Part shown: positions 8,120 through 17,326 of the stretch, piece by piece
Position numbering within the stretch: the stretch's first letter is position 1
How the letters are laid out: every line of letters starts with the position of its first letter
DNA from: an uncultured Alphaproteobacteria bacterium
GTDB lineage: Bacteria; Pseudomonadota; Alphaproteobacteria; Rhizobiales; Rhizobiaceae
Assembly (NCBI GenBank): GCA_929200315.1
Contig: CAKMZB010000002.1
Coordinates: 212,619-276,618, forward strand
DNA length: 64,000 nucleotides
Reading direction: 5' to 3'
Made by a program: the position numbers and the translations under genes
The notes under the pieces: generated by a model
What the model was told of the DNA's origin: nothing
Database searches by the model: none
What the model saw: the letters and a program-made list of their open reading frames with translations, nothing else

Positions 8120-9715
8120 TCACGCAAAAAAGCCATGGACGAACCAGCGTGGTTCATCCCCGCGCCGGTCCCCGGCAAGGCCTTCGCGGTAGAGCCAGAT
8201 GCGTTGCCCGTCCTGCACCTCCACCTTGTAATAATCACGCAGTCGCGTGCCCGGCCGGGCACGCCACCATTCCGGCGCGATGCGCTCCGGGCCGGAGCGG
8301 CGGGTGACGGTGAAAGGCCGCCGCCGCCAGGTGAAGCGCGCAGGTGGACCGTCGGGGGCGAGATAGATGACGCTCACCTCTTCGGGCGGATCGAGCAGAC
8401 GGATCGGCCGCTGGGCGATCGCTGCGAGTTGTCGCCGCGGTGGCTCGGCAGGGCGGTGCACGGGCGCGTTGTCGATTGCGGGCACGCGCTCTTCCACCCG
8501 TTCGGGCAGGTGGCTTTCCACCCAGTGCGACCAGGTGATGCGTTCCTTGCCGAATTGCGCGGTGAGGCGGTCGATCAGCCGGGCAATATCGGCATCGCGG
8601 TCCCGCTCCCCATGAAGATGGGTCTGGACCTGTCGCATGGGCTCGGTGCGAAGCGCTTCCAGCGTCAGCAGGTCAAAACCGAAACCCGGATCAATCCCTT
8701 CGAGGCGACCGGTGAGCAGCCGCACCATATGGCTCACCTCACAGGTGGCGCGAGCGGTGGAAAGGCGCGCCGTACGCCGTTCCCCATCGATCCGGTAGAT
8801 GCACAATTGCAGCACCCGGGCGCCGTGACCGTTCCGCGCCAGATCACGGCAGAGGCGGCGGGCGAGATCCGGCAGATGGGGTTCGGGGTCCATCACCGGT
8901 TCGGCAAGGCGTGAGCGAATGAGATAGTGCTTGGCATCCGCCGGTGCACTCAGCGGATCGGCGCGGCGGCCATGGGTGAGGTCAAGCAGGATGAGAGGGT
9001 TTTCCTCTTCCGCCACTTTGATGAAGCGCCGCATCAGCCCGATGCGCGGCATCCCCGCCAGAAGGCCGATTGTGCGCAAGCCAAGCCGGTCCATCAGCCG
9101 CACGGTTTTTACCGGCAATTGCAACGCCTCCACTGGCAGCGGCGCGAGGACGGCGGCGAGAGTTTCCGCCGTGGCAATGGCTGCACGCGGGCCATACCGC
9201 GCCAAAGCGTGAGCGGCGCGAGGGGTGGGGGCGAGCGCCGTGCGCGCCGTGAGAGAAAGGGCGTCAAACTGTTTTTCGATGTCGCTGAGAAGAGCAATTT
9301 CTCCGCCGAACAGATGGGCCGAGCCGGCCGTGTCGAGAAACAGACCATCTATGCCGTCTTCCACGGTCCAGGGGCACCAGCGGCGAGACCAGAAGGAAAG
9401 CCGTTTCAGAAAGGCGGCATCGCCCTCAAGATCAGCTTCCGCCACATGGAGCCCGCGGTGGATTGCCTGCACATCGACGATCCGCGCGCCGGGGCGGATG
9501 TTTAGCGCATCGGCAGGTGTGTTGGTGGCATGGACGACCGGGCCGTGATGACCTTCGCGAGCGAGCACGGTTGGCGGTGTAACGGCTGGCGTCACATCGC
9601 CTTCATTATCCTGCGTGGCTTGTGCGTTCACGTGCTGCCGCATCGTCCAGCGTTGCATGGCGAGTTTGGGAAACCAGACGGAGACGATCCTGCTTTCGGT
9701 CTTTCGATGGGTCAT
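8120..9715 (-). CDS. imuB: ImuB, Y-family polymerase-like protein of the mutagenesis cassette
   Basis: ImuB resembles Y-family polymerases but normally lacks catalytic acids; it links DnaE2 to the beta clamp. The 531-residue product begins MTHRKTESRIVSVWFPKLAMQRW, the usual ImuB opening, so ATG 9715 is preferred over an upstream in-frame start at 9856 that would overlap imuA further. The palm region includes GIDGLFLDTAGSAHLFGGE (around residue 120), where polymerases have acidic residues, and the C-terminal part has RLLDPPEEVSVIYLAPDGPP and WRRRPFTVTRRSGPERI. The start overlaps the end of imuA by 110 bases in another frame, which suggests translational coupling. The stop is 18 bases before dnaE2. 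Confidence 0.93.
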   Translation of the reverse strand: MTHRKTESRIVSVWFPKLAMQRWTMRQHVNAQATQDNEGDVTPAVTPPTVLAREGHHGPVVHATNTPADALNIRPGARIVDVQAIHRGLHVAEADLEGDAAFLKRLSFWSRRWCPWTVEDGIDGLFLDTAGSAHLFGGEIALLSDIEKQFDALSLTARTALAPTPRAAHALARYGPRAAIATAETLAAVLAPLPVEALQLPVKTVRLMDRLGLRTIGLLAGMPRIGLMRRFIKVAEEENPLILLDLTHGRRADPLSAPADAKHYLIRSRLAEPVMDPEPHLPDLARRLCRDLARNGHGARVLQLCIYRIDGERRTARLSTARATCEVSHMVRLLTGRLEGIDPGFGFDLLTLEALRTEPMRQVQTHLHGERDRDADIARLIDRLTAQFGKERITWSHWVESHLPERVEERVPAIDNAPVHRPAEPPRRQLAAIAQRPIRLLDPPEEVSVIYLAPDGPPARFTWRRRPFTVTRRSGPERIAPEWWRARPGTRLRDYYKVEVQDGQRIWLYREGLAGDRRGDEPRWFVHGFFA

Positions 9716-10340
9716 GATGCACCGTCCATGTGCCGGGCGGGCGCGAACGGGCGCGAAAAAGCTCCGCCTGCCAGGCGGGGTGGCCAGGGGCTTGCGGATC
9801 GTAAAAATGGGGGGTGGGAGGGTGGGTTGAGACCCGCCAGCGCTCGCGCGCCGCACTCAGACCTCCCGTATCCCCGCTGCGGATTAGCCAGACGGGAACG
9901 CCGGAAGCTTCTGAGCGCAGGACAAGGCGCTTGGTGGCGGTAAAATCCAGCACCGCGGGGCCACCATGAATTTCTCCCAAAACCCCGCCGAGTCCGGCGC
10001 AGGACGCGCCTTCCTCCATGGCCCAGAGAACGTCGCGTGCATTGTTGACTGCTACATGGAGCACATGGGCCTCGTCTTTTAGCCCGGTCAGTCCCGGCGT
10101 GTTGATGCGGCCAAATTCTCGCCGTGACATGCGATCCTGCACCCAAAGAAGAGGCGCCTGCGCCTCCTCCAGAGCCGCCAGCACAAAGGCTGTTGCCGCC
10201 GTGTCGAAGGCGCTGGAGGACAGCGCCTCCTGCAAACTTGATGCGCCGATGGCTGGCGGTTCGGCACAACGTTCCGGCCCGGTCTGCAACGTGTGTTGCA
10301 ACCGGTAGAGGGCGTTTCCATTGTGGGAATCGGTGGGCAT
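9606..10340 (-). CDS. imuA: ImuA, RecA-like SOS mutagenesis protein
   Basis: The 244-residue protein is the first gene of the imuA-imuB-dnaE2 cassette. Segments such as FVLAALEEAQAPLLWVQDR, GLGGVLGEIHGG, FTATKRLVLRSEASGVPVWLIR and PGTWTVHHDP are typical ImuA. It is related to RecA but has no Walker A motif that I can see. It is thought to act with ImuB at stalled forks. The LexA box at 10355-10369 lies about 15 bases upstream of the chosen ATG, so that start leaves a very short leader; an internal start is possible. Confidence 0.9.
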   Translation of the reverse strand: MPTDSHNGNALYRLQHTLQTGPERCAEPPAIGASSLQEALSSSAFDTAATAFVLAALEEAQAPLLWVQDRMSRREFGRINTPGLTGLKDEAHVLHVAVNNARDVLWAMEEGASCAGLGGVLGEIHGGPAVLDFTATKRLVLRSEASGVPVWLIRSGDTGGLSAARERWRVSTHPPTPHFYDPQAPGHPAWQAELFRARSRPPGTWTVHHDPSKDRKQDRLRLVSQTRHATLDDAAARERTSHAG

Positions 10341-10354
10341 GCATGGGCATTTCT

Positions 10355-10369
10355 GTTCATGTTATGTTC
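10355..10369 (-). promoter_or_regulatory. LexA (SOS) box of the imuA operon
   Basis: GTTC, seven bases, GTTC on the plus strand; on the minus strand this is GAAC-N7-GAAC. This exact direct repeat is the LexA operator of Alphaproteobacteria. It lies just before imuA, an operon that is SOS-controlled in relatives, so the assignment is strong. Confidence 0.88.
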
Positions 10370-10636
10370 CATTTTGGAAGAGATTTTGAGCGAGAGTCAA
10401 GAACGGTCGTGACAGTTCAAACGTCACACCCTGATCAGGGATCGTGAAGAATCTTTTTTAACAAGAGGTTGGGGAAGCGACGGTCGATGCAGATGCCGCA
10501 AAAGACCTCACTCAGATTGGGCAATTTGGCGCATTCCACGAGCCTGTCGCTCGCTAATTCGTTCTTGCAGCATGATGGAAAAGGCTGCGTTGACATGCTT
10601 ATCTGCGGTCAGAACCTTAAAGGGAGGACCTCCACA

Positions 10637-10936
10637 ATGAGTTTACTCGTCCACTACACACTAAAATCCGCTGACACTCACGATGCCCAGCGCGAGGCCA
10701 TGAAGGTGCTGGTTGCGGGCCTGAAATCAGAAGGTGTGACCGGCGTCGACTATTCCTGCTTCGCAACGCAAGATCCGCTGAAATTTATGGCCTTGTTGGA
10801 GTTTGACGATGATGCCGGAAAGGCGGCATTCATTGATTCATCAGCCTTTGCAAAGTACCGCGAGACGGTGGGCCCGACCTTCGCTAGCCCGCCGCAGACG
10901 TCGGATATTGAGGCGATAATTTCGACAAAGGAATGA
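10637..10936 (+). CDS. small antibiotic-biosynthesis-monooxygenase-like (ABM) fold protein
   Basis: The 99-residue protein begins MSLLVHYTLK and has the length and pattern of a dimeric alpha+beta barrel protein of the ABM type (beta strand, amphipathic helix AQREAMKVLVAGLKSEG, strand YSCFATQDPLKFMALLEF, helix KAAFIDSSAFAKYRETVG). ATG 10637 is chosen because AGGGAGGA lies 8 bases before it; an in-frame start at 10469 would add 56 low-complexity residues. The substrate is unknown; such proteins may bind or oxidise small aromatics or haem. A broken relative lies at 21787-21860. Confidence 0.65.
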   Translation: MSLLVHYTLKSADTHDAQREAMKVLVAGLKSEGVTGVDYSCFATQDPLKFMALLEFDDDAGKAAFIDSSAFAKYRETVGPTFASPPQTSDIEAIISTKE

Positions 10937-10963
10937 GGGCGAAAGTACCACTCTTTGCGGCCC

Positions 10964-11398
10964 TTAATCCGCCTTCAAATCCGGAAACGTCCGTCCAAAT
11001 AGCGCAACGAGAAACGCTGTGCTGAGGCCGAAGCTGAGCAGGCCTGCGACAGCGGCCATGGCGGCGAAAATGCGGTGACCTTCACTGACCGTCACGTCGC
11101 CATAGCCAAGCGTTGTATAAGTAACGAGAGCGAAATAGAGCGCTGATGCCATATCGGGCAACGCGGAAAGCGCGATGAATGTGGCTGCCCAAAGCCAGAC
11201 CTGCGCGGTATGTGCACCGACGATGGCCAAGAGCGCGACTATATAAAGAGTTACCCAATGCACGCGTCGAGAGGTGCCATTGGACCTCCTCCCGAACCCC
11301 ATCATCAATCTTACCGCACCAAGCAAAATCACAATATGAAGAATGACACATACGAGCAGCACACATGATCCGCTGACGATTTGCATTGTTGTGGTCAT
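10964..11398 (-). CDS. two-pore-domain type potassium/ion channel protein
   Basis: The 144-residue membrane protein has an N-terminal hydrophobic helix (residues 9-32), a second one (about 47-75), a pore loop with the selectivity-filter motif TTLGYGD (about residue 96), and a final helix (about 108-132). This is the layout of the bacterial ion-channel family Ion_trans_2, except that the usual RCK/TrkA-N regulatory domain is absent. It presumably forms tetramers in the inner membrane and passes K+. It is divergent from the RND adaptor gene. Confidence 0.75.
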   Translation of the reverse strand: MTTTMQIVSGSCVLLVCVILHIVILLGAVRLMMGFGRRSNGTSRRVHWVTLYIVALLAIVGAHTAQVWLWAATFIALSALPDMASALYFALVTYTTLGYGDVTVSEGHRIFAAMAAVAGLLSFGLSTAFLVALFGRTFPDLKAD

Positions 11399-11486
11399 GG
11401 GGTTTGCTTTGCTTTACTCGACTTGAAGAGGTCTTGGCTGCCGGGGAGCCATGGGGCAACCACAACAACGGCCTGGAGGTAAAATC

Positions 11487-12746
11487 ATGGCATATCTGCG
11501 CATACTCACCACACTAATTCTCGCAGGTATTTTGTTTGGCTGTTCTCCCGACGAGCAAGACGCAGACGGCACATCAGGTGAAACCGTCATCCGGCCGGTG
11601 AAGACTGCCATTGTCGAGCGGCAGAGCGAGCGACTTCAACGCTCCTATTCCGGTGTCGTTCTTCCAGCGCGCGAGGTCGAATTGTCCTTTCGGGTTTCCG
11701 GGCAATTGAATGACGTGGCGGTGCGCGCCGGGCAGCAGGTGAAGGAAGGCGATACGATCGCCCAACTCGATACTCGCGATTTTGAAAGCGAGGTAGCGGG
11801 CATCGACAGCCAGATCGCGCAGGCCCGCTCGCAGCTCAGCTCCTTAACCAGTGGAGCCCGAAGAGAAGATGTCACGGCGCTGGAAGCTGCTGTTCGCGCC
11901 GTGCAGGCAGAGGTCGATGCCGCCCGCGATCAGCTTGGGCGCACGCAGCAATTGTTTGACCGGCAGGTGGCGGCAAAGGCAGCAGTGGAGCAGGACCAGA
12001 CGGCGCTGAATGTGGCGATCGCCAAACTGGAGGCGGAAGAACAGGCGCTGGCCAAAGGTCAGGCCGGTGCCACGGGTGATGAAGTTGCAGCGCAGGAGGC
12101 CGGTATTCGCGGACTTGAGGAGCGTAGAAAGGCTGTCGAAGCCAGTTTGTCCGACACCACTTTGAAGGCACCCTTCGACGGAATTATCGCCTTCCGCTCG
12201 GTCGAGAACTTCGCCAACGTCCAGGCGAAGGAGCCCATCGTGCGGTTGCAGACACTGTCCCGCCCGAATGTTGCCTTCGATATTCCCGCTGCCGATGTGC
12301 CCGGCCTTGCTGCGGCCGATCTGGGTATTTCTGTCGTGCTGGACAGCATCCCGGGACGTGCGTTCGAAGCCCAAAGGGAAGAGTTTTCAACGCAGGCTGA
12401 TGCCGCAACACAAACCTTTCGAGGTCGTGTCTCTATCAGCAACGAGGATGGAGCTACGATCCTTCCTGGCATGACAGGTGTGGTCAGCATCATGGCGGTG
12501 AACGAACAGCAAGGCGGATTGATACTTCCTTTAGCTGCGATTGCGTCGGAACCGGATGGATCCGCCTTCGTATGGGTCGTTTCACAAGACAACATTGTGT
12601 CAAAAAAGCCTGTGACAATCGGCAAGGTTACAGGTGGCAATGTTGAGATCAGCGGCGTTGAACCGGAGACCATAGTTGTCTCTGCGGGGCTTTCCGCTCT
12701 GCAGGACGGAATGCAGGTCAAGCCTGTCGCACCCGCCGGAAGCTGA
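11487..12746 (+). CDS. RND efflux periplasmic adaptor (membrane fusion lipoprotein)
   Basis: The 419-residue protein is a membrane fusion protein that links an inner-membrane RND pump to an outer-membrane channel. ATG 11487 is preceded by GGAGGT at 6 bases. The N-terminus MAYLRILTTLILAGILFGC is a lipoprotein signal with Cys19 in an LFGC lipobox. A lipoyl-like half-motif (SFRVSGQLNDVAVRAGQQVKEGD) is followed by a long coiled-coil hairpin (about residues 75-205), the second half-motif (LKAPFDGIIAFRSVENFANV) and beta-barrel domains. The RND pump gene starts 4 bases downstream. Confidence 0.9.
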   Translation: MAYLRILTTLILAGILFGCSPDEQDADGTSGETVIRPVKTAIVERQSERLQRSYSGVVLPAREVELSFRVSGQLNDVAVRAGQQVKEGDTIAQLDTRDFESEVAGIDSQIAQARSQLSSLTSGARREDVTALEAAVRAVQAEVDAARDQLGRTQQLFDRQVAAKAAVEQDQTALNVAIAKLEAEEQALAKGQAGATGDEVAAQEAGIRGLEERRKAVEASLSDTTLKAPFDGIIAFRSVENFANVQAKEPIVRLQTLSRPNVAFDIPAADVPGLAAADLGISVVLDSIPGRAFEAQREEFSTQADAATQTFRGRVSISNEDGATILPGMTGVVSIMAVNEQQGGLILPLAAIASEPDGSAFVWVVSQDNIVSKKPVTIGKVTGGNVEISGVEPETIVVSAGLSALQDGMQVKPVAPAGS

Positions 12747-12750
12747 CCCG

Positions 12751-15700
12751 ATGAACCTTGCCAGCTTTGCCATTCAAAAGCGTCTTGTCAGCGCGCTTCT
12801 GACTCTGCTCATTCTTGCCTCAGGCTACTATGCCTACACGCATTTACCGCGCTTTGAAGATCCCGAATTCATTATTCGCTCCGCACAGATCATTACGCCT
12901 TATCCAGGCGCGAGCGCCATTGAGGTGGAGCAGGAAGTAACCGACGTTATTGAAAATGCCTTGCAACAATTGCAGGGCCTGAAAGAGGTGAAGTCGGTTT
13001 CCTCAGTCGGTCTTTCGGAAGTGACCGTGGAATTCACAATTGCTGCGGCCAAGACCCGGTCGGCGCTGAGTCAGAAGTTCACACAGCTGCGCGCCAAGAT
13101 TTCCGACAGCGCAGGCAGTCTCCCACCGGGTGCCATCACACCCACTGTCTATGATGACTATGGTGATGTTTTTGCACTCTACTACGCCGTCACCGGCGAA
13201 GGTTATTCCTTGCCGGAGATAGTGGACTATGTGGAAGGCTTGCAAAAGTCGCTCGTTCTTGTGCCAGGGGTGTCCAAGATCCAGCTCATTGGCGTTCCAG
13301 ACGAGGTTATCTATGTCGACTACAAAACTTCGCAGCTTACTACGCTCGGCTTGTCTTCACAGGCCGTTGCGCAGGTGCTGGAAGGGCAGTCTTCGGTGGT
13401 CTCCGCCGGCAGCGTGGACGCGGGCACCAACCGGTTAACGATCCGTCCAACATCGGCCGTCGCCTCTGTGGAGGCCATTGGCGACATCGTCATTTCCGGT
13501 GGTCAGGAGGGTCGAACCTTCCGGTTGCGCGACATCGCGCAGATCAGCCGCGGCATAAAGGAGCCACCCCAAAAGCGGCTGTTCCGCAACGGACAACCCG
13601 CCATTGGTATGGGGATCTCCAACACAACCGGCGGGAACGTCGTTAATATGGGCGAGGCGGTAAATGCCCGCATTGCCGAACTGGAGGCGCAAAGACCACT
13701 CGGCATCGAGTTGACGGCGATTTCGGATCAATCTGTCTCGGTGCGCGCGTCTGTGGCCGATTTCGTGGTCAATGTGATGTTGGCGCTGGCCATCGTCGTG
13801 GGCACGCTGCTCATCTTCATGGGGCTGCGCTCTGGCTTGCTGATGGGCGCCATTTTGCTCATCACGGTCGCGGGTACGCTGTTTGGCATGTACGCCTATG
13901 GCCTCGATATGCAGCGCATTTCGCTTGGCGCGCTCATCATTGCGCTTGGCATGTTGGTGGACAATGCCATCGTTGTTGTCGAAGGAACACTGGTGCGCGT
14001 AAAGGAGGGCGAGGATGCCGCCTCCGCGTCTGAAGCTGTTGTCGAGAAAACCAAATGGCCGCTTCTCGGCGGCACGATTGTCGGTATCCTTGCTTTCTCC
14101 GCAATTGGTTTTTCGCCGGACAATACAGGTGAATATGCGGGTTCACTGTTCTGGACGATTGCGATTTCACTCCTCTTCTCCTGGTTGGTTGCGATCTGGC
14201 TGACGCCTTATCTCTGCACGATCTTTTTGAAGGCCTCGAAGGATGATGCTGAGCGGGAAATCCGTGAGCACGTCATTTTGCGTGGCTACCGCAGCTTCCT
14301 GGTGCTTTGCCTGAAGCTGCGCTGGGTCACGGTTGGGGTCGTTGTGCTGCTTTTCGTCTCGGCCATCGGTAGCTTCGGCCTGGTCAAGAAAGGCTTTTTC
14401 CCAGTATCGACACGCGCGCAATTTGTGGTGGACTATACGTTGCCGGAAGGCACGCGCTTTGATCGAACCCAAGAGGACGTCGCGCAGATCGGCGAATGGG
14501 TGCGGGGCCTTGGCGGTGTGACCGGGACGAACGCCATCATCGGCAGTGGGCATTTGCGCTTCATGCTCACCTATTCCAGCGAAAATACTTCTCCCGCCTA
14601 TGGGCAAATTCTTGTCGATGTGAACTCGTGGGAAGACATTTCCGAGCTGCAAACGCAGATCCAGGATCACCTCAACGCCAACTATCCAGCCGCGATTTCC
14701 AAAGTCTGGAAATTCGTCCTTGGTCCGGGTGGCGGAAGCCTCATTGAGGCACGGTTCCTGGGCAAAGATCCCGTGGTGCTGCGCGGTTTGGCGGAGAAGA
14801 CCAAGGCGATTTTCACGCAGGCGGGTGCCATCAGCGTGAAGGATGATTGGCGTGGGCAGGCCCAGGTTGTTCGCCCCATCCTCAATGAGCAAAACACCCG
14901 TCGTGTTGGCTTGACCCAGGGCGATATTTCCAGAGCGATTGCCGAGCGGTTTGAAGGATCGCGCATCGGAATCTACCGCGATGGCGATGATCTGTTGCCC
15001 ATCATCTTCCGTCCGGTTCTCAACGACCGCAGCGACCTGGCGCAGATCCGTGATGTGCAAATATTCTCAAGCGTGGCGGGTCGCTATATCCCTATCACCC
15101 AGGTCGTCGAGCGGTTTGAAACTGTCTTTGAAAACGCCAAATTGCGACGGTTCAACCGCTCGCTTGCCATCATGGCACAGGCTGATCCACCACCCGGCGA
15201 AGACGCAAGCGCAATCTTCAATGAAGTGCGCCCAATCGTTGAAGCTATCGATCTTCCGGAAGGCTACGAGCTGGTCTGGCGTGGCGAGTATGGCAACAGT
15301 CAGGATGCCAATGCCGGTCTTGCATCCACCCTGCCGTTTGGCTTTGGCGCTATGGTCGTGGTGGTGCTGTTGTTGTTCAACGCAATCCGTCAGCCGCTCA
15401 TCATATTCCTAACCGTACCGCTGGCTGTGATTGGAGTCGTCTACGGCCTCATCGCGCTTGATACGCCTATGGAGTTTATGGCGATCCTCGGTGTGCTGTC
15501 TCTTACGGGCATGATGATCAAGAACGCCATTGTCCTGATCGATCAGACCGATGCGGACATCGCGGACGGAAAGCCCCGCCTGCAGGCGATCATGGATGCA
15601 GCCGTTAGCCGCGTGCGCCCCGTTAGTCTCGGCGTTCTGACAACAGTGCTGGGGGTTGTACCGCTGCTCTGGGATCCGTTCTTCCGTTCCCTCGCGGTTG

Positions 15701-15864
15701 TTGTTATTACCGGCCTCAGCTTTGCGACGGTTCTGACGCTGGTGATCGTGCCGGTGCTCTACGCCATCTTTTTCCGAGTGAAGGAGAATGAAGGTGCTAT
15801 TGGATCAGCGCTGGAGGTGCAGGCTACCTCGGACGAGGTGCCAGCCGAGCTGGGCAAGGCCTGA
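12751..15864 (+). CDS. RND family efflux transporter permease
   Basis: Proton-driven inner-membrane pump of the AcrB/HAE superfamily, 1037 residues. The start MNLASFAIQKRLVSALLTLLILASG places the first transmembrane helix at the N-terminus. The periplasmic motif YPGASAIEVEQEVTDVIE, the helix block about residues 335-535 with LGMLVDNAIVVVEG (proton-relay aspartate), and the second block near the C-terminus (FMAILGVLSLTGMMIKNAIVLIDQ) are characteristic. ATG 12751 follows the adaptor stop by four bases, so the pair is coupled. No outer-membrane channel gene is next to it; a general TolC-like channel probably serves. The substrate cannot be told from sequence. Confidence 0.93.
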   Translation: MNLASFAIQKRLVSALLTLLILASGYYAYTHLPRFEDPEFIIRSAQIITPYPGASAIEVEQEVTDVIENALQQLQGLKEVKSVSSVGLSEVTVEFTIAAAKTRSALSQKFTQLRAKISDSAGSLPPGAITPTVYDDYGDVFALYYAVTGEGYSLPEIVDYVEGLQKSLVLVPGVSKIQLIGVPDEVIYVDYKTSQLTTLGLSSQAVAQVLEGQSSVVSAGSVDAGTNRLTIRPTSAVASVEAIGDIVISGGQEGRTFRLRDIAQISRGIKEPPQKRLFRNGQPAIGMGISNTTGGNVVNMGEAVNARIAELEAQRPLGIELTAISDQSVSVRASVADFVVNVMLALAIVVGTLLIFMGLRSGLLMGAILLITVAGTLFGMYAYGLDMQRISLGALIIALGMLVDNAIVVVEGTLVRVKEGEDAASASEAVVEKTKWPLLGGTIVGILAFSAIGFSPDNTGEYAGSLFWTIAISLLFSWLVAIWLTPYLCTIFLKASKDDAEREIREHVILRGYRSFLVLCLKLRWVTVGVVVLLFVSAIGSFGLVKKGFFPVSTRAQFVVDYTLPEGTRFDRTQEDVAQIGEWVRGLGGVTGTNAIIGSGHLRFMLTYSSENTSPAYGQILVDVNSWEDISELQTQIQDHLNANYPAAISKVWKFVLGPGGGSLIEARFLGKDPVVLRGLAEKTKAIFTQAGAISVKDDWRGQAQVVRPILNEQNTRRVGLTQGDISRAIAERFEGSRIGIYRDGDDLLPIIFRPVLNDRSDLAQIRDVQIFSSVAGRYIPITQVVERFETVFENAKLRRFNRSLAIMAQADPPPGEDASAIFNEVRPIVEAIDLPEGYELVWRGEYGNSQDANAGLASTLPFGFGAMVVVVLLLFNAIRQPLIIFLTVPLAVIGVVYGLIALDTPMEFMAILGVLSLTGMMIKNAIVLIDQTDADIADGKPRLQAIMDAAVSRVRPVSLGVLTTVLGVVPLLWDPFFRSLAVVVITGLSFATVLTLVIVPVLYAIFFRVKENEGAIGSALEVQATSDEVPAELGKA

Positions 15865-15886
15865 CTGTTCAGCAGGCCGCGCGCGC

Positions 15887-15976
15887 CTACTTGCTCACGA
15901 CGATCCAGATCATCGCGCCGATAAAGGCGAAAGTGATGAGGTTGAGCAGGGTGTCGATGCCTTCACCGATCAGCAT
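15887..15976 (-). CDS. putative 29-residue single-helix membrane peptide overlapping the BCCT gene
   Basis: This small frame encodes a 29-residue peptide starting MLIGEGIDTLLNL and ending GAMIWIVVSK. Almost all of it is one hydrophobic, helix-forming segment with a terminal lysine. It starts 14 bases before the end of the BCCT transporter gene in another frame and has AGAGGA about 9 bases before its ATG, inside the transporter gene. Such overlap suggests translational coupling and a small partner of the transporter. It is not a family I recognise, and chance cannot be excluded for a frame this short. Confidence 0.4.
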   Translation of the reverse strand: MLIGEGIDTLLNLITFAFIGAMIWIVVSK

Positions 15977-17312
15977 GGAAGATTTCCTCTACCTGCTCGT
16001 CCCGCAGCGCACGCAACAGGCAGGCGCACAACAAGATGGAGACAAAAACAAATGGCAGAGCGCCAATCGCGATCAGCTTCTTGATTGCATCTATTGAGCC
16101 GGCAAGCACCATGGCCGCCCCCACAACCCCTAGCAGCACACCCCAGGCAAGACGGACCTTGGGCTTCGGGTCAGGGTCGCCGCCAGTTGAAAAAGTCCCC
16201 AGCACAAAAGCCGCACTCACCACACTGGTGACGATGAAGAGAAATGCGGCGACAATCGTTGCGCCAGTTGTGAGCGTGGTGAAAGGCAATTCAGCCAGAA
16301 GACCGAAAGTCACGCGCTCAACATTGTTAGTTGTCAACGCGAGAAGATTACCGCTGCTTTCAAGCGCTTCAAACAGCCCAATGCCGCCGAAGACACCAAA
16401 CCAGACAACAGAAAACACGGTTGGTCCCACAAGCACACCGATCACAAATTCCCGGATTGTTCGCCCACGGGAAATGCGCGCGACAAACACGCCGACAAAC
16501 GGTCCCCAGGCGATCCACCAGACCATGTAGGTCAACGTCCAATCCTTGAACCACCGCTCTATCGTATCATCGAAGAAACTGAGCGTCTGGAAGCCGCGCG
16601 GGATTGCGGCTGTCACATAATCACCAAAGCTGGTGAGCACGGAATTCAGCAGAAACTGCGTGGGTCCAATCACGATGACAAAGAGCACGAGCGCAATGGC
16701 AATGCCCATCGCGATGTTCGACAGTCGCGACATACCGCTGCCGAGGTCAACGAGGAGTGGCGGCAAATAGGCTGCGACCATGACCGCCAAAGTTACCCAG
16801 ACCAGCCAGGCCGCCGCCCCTGAACTATCAAAGAGTACATCGATGCCGTCGGCCACCTGAAAAACACCCATCGCAATCGATCCGCCAACACCAATTGCAA
16901 TCGTAACGATGGCCATCAGATCGCACATCCAGCCCATCAGCCCTGCCCATTTGTGTTGCGGGAAAAGCGTCTTTATCGGGCTGCTTACAAGCATCGGTGC
17001 GGTTCGGCGAAGCGTGAAATAGGCGATGATCAAAGCGGTGCTGCCATAGATCGCCCAAGCATGGATGCCCCAATGAAAGTTGGTTGCCAGAAGCGCCTGT
17101 TGAGCCGCAACCGGATCACCCATGAAGCTGCGAGAAAACCCGAAATGGATGAGTGGTTCAGCGACGGCGCAGAACAGCAAACCAACGCCCATGCCAGCGG
17201 CAAATAGCATGGCAAGCCAGGATGGGGTGGAGAATTCCGGCCTGTCCTCATCCGTCCCAAGGCGGACGCTCCCGTATGGGGAAATGGCAAGCCCGATGCA
17301 GAAAAACAACAT
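15963..17312 (-). CDS. BCCT family betaine/carnitine/choline-type transporter, N-terminally truncated
   Basis: Sodium- or proton-coupled uptake of quaternary amines such as glycine betaine. The 449-residue protein begins inside the family pattern: MLFFCIGLAISPYGSVRLG followed by PEFSTPSWLAMLFAAGMGVGLLFCAVAEPL corresponds to the end of the second helix onward in full-length members, which are usually 500 residues or more. The diagnostic tryptophan-rich segment (YMVWWIAWGPFVGVFVARISRGRTIREF) and GVGGSIAMGVFQVADGID are present, and the C-terminus appears complete. The first 50-60 residues are missing; upstream DNA is instead a truncated gltS in the opposite direction. The gene is therefore probably non-functional. 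Confidence 0.85.
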   Translation of the reverse strand: MLFFCIGLAISPYGSVRLGTDEDRPEFSTPSWLAMLFAAGMGVGLLFCAVAEPLIHFGFSRSFMGDPVAAQQALLATNFHWGIHAWAIYGSTALIIAYFTLRRTAPMLVSSPIKTLFPQHKWAGLMGWMCDLMAIVTIAIGVGGSIAMGVFQVADGIDVLFDSSGAAAWLVWVTLAVMVAAYLPPLLVDLGSGMSRLSNIAMGIAIALVLFVIVIGPTQFLLNSVLTSFGDYVTAAIPRGFQTLSFFDDTIERWFKDWTLTYMVWWIAWGPFVGVFVARISRGRTIREFVIGVLVGPTVFSVVWFGVFGGIGLFEALESSGNLLALTTNNVERVTFGLLAELPFTTLTTGATIVAAFLFIVTSVVSAAFVLGTFSTGGDPDPKPKVRLAWGVLLGVVGAAMVLAGSIDAIKKLIAIGALPFVFVSILLCACLLRALRDEQVEEIFHADR

Positions 17313-17326
17313 TGACGCTCGCCTTT

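Noticed and set aside
10431..10442. CCCTGATCAGGG palindrome near a T-run as terminator
   Set aside because: It lies upstream of the ABM gene without an upstream plus-strand gene to end, and the T-run is 15 bases away.
10469..10636. Longer N-terminus for the ABM-like protein
   Set aside because: The extra 56 residues have no domain character, and the AGGGAGGA box fits ATG 10637.
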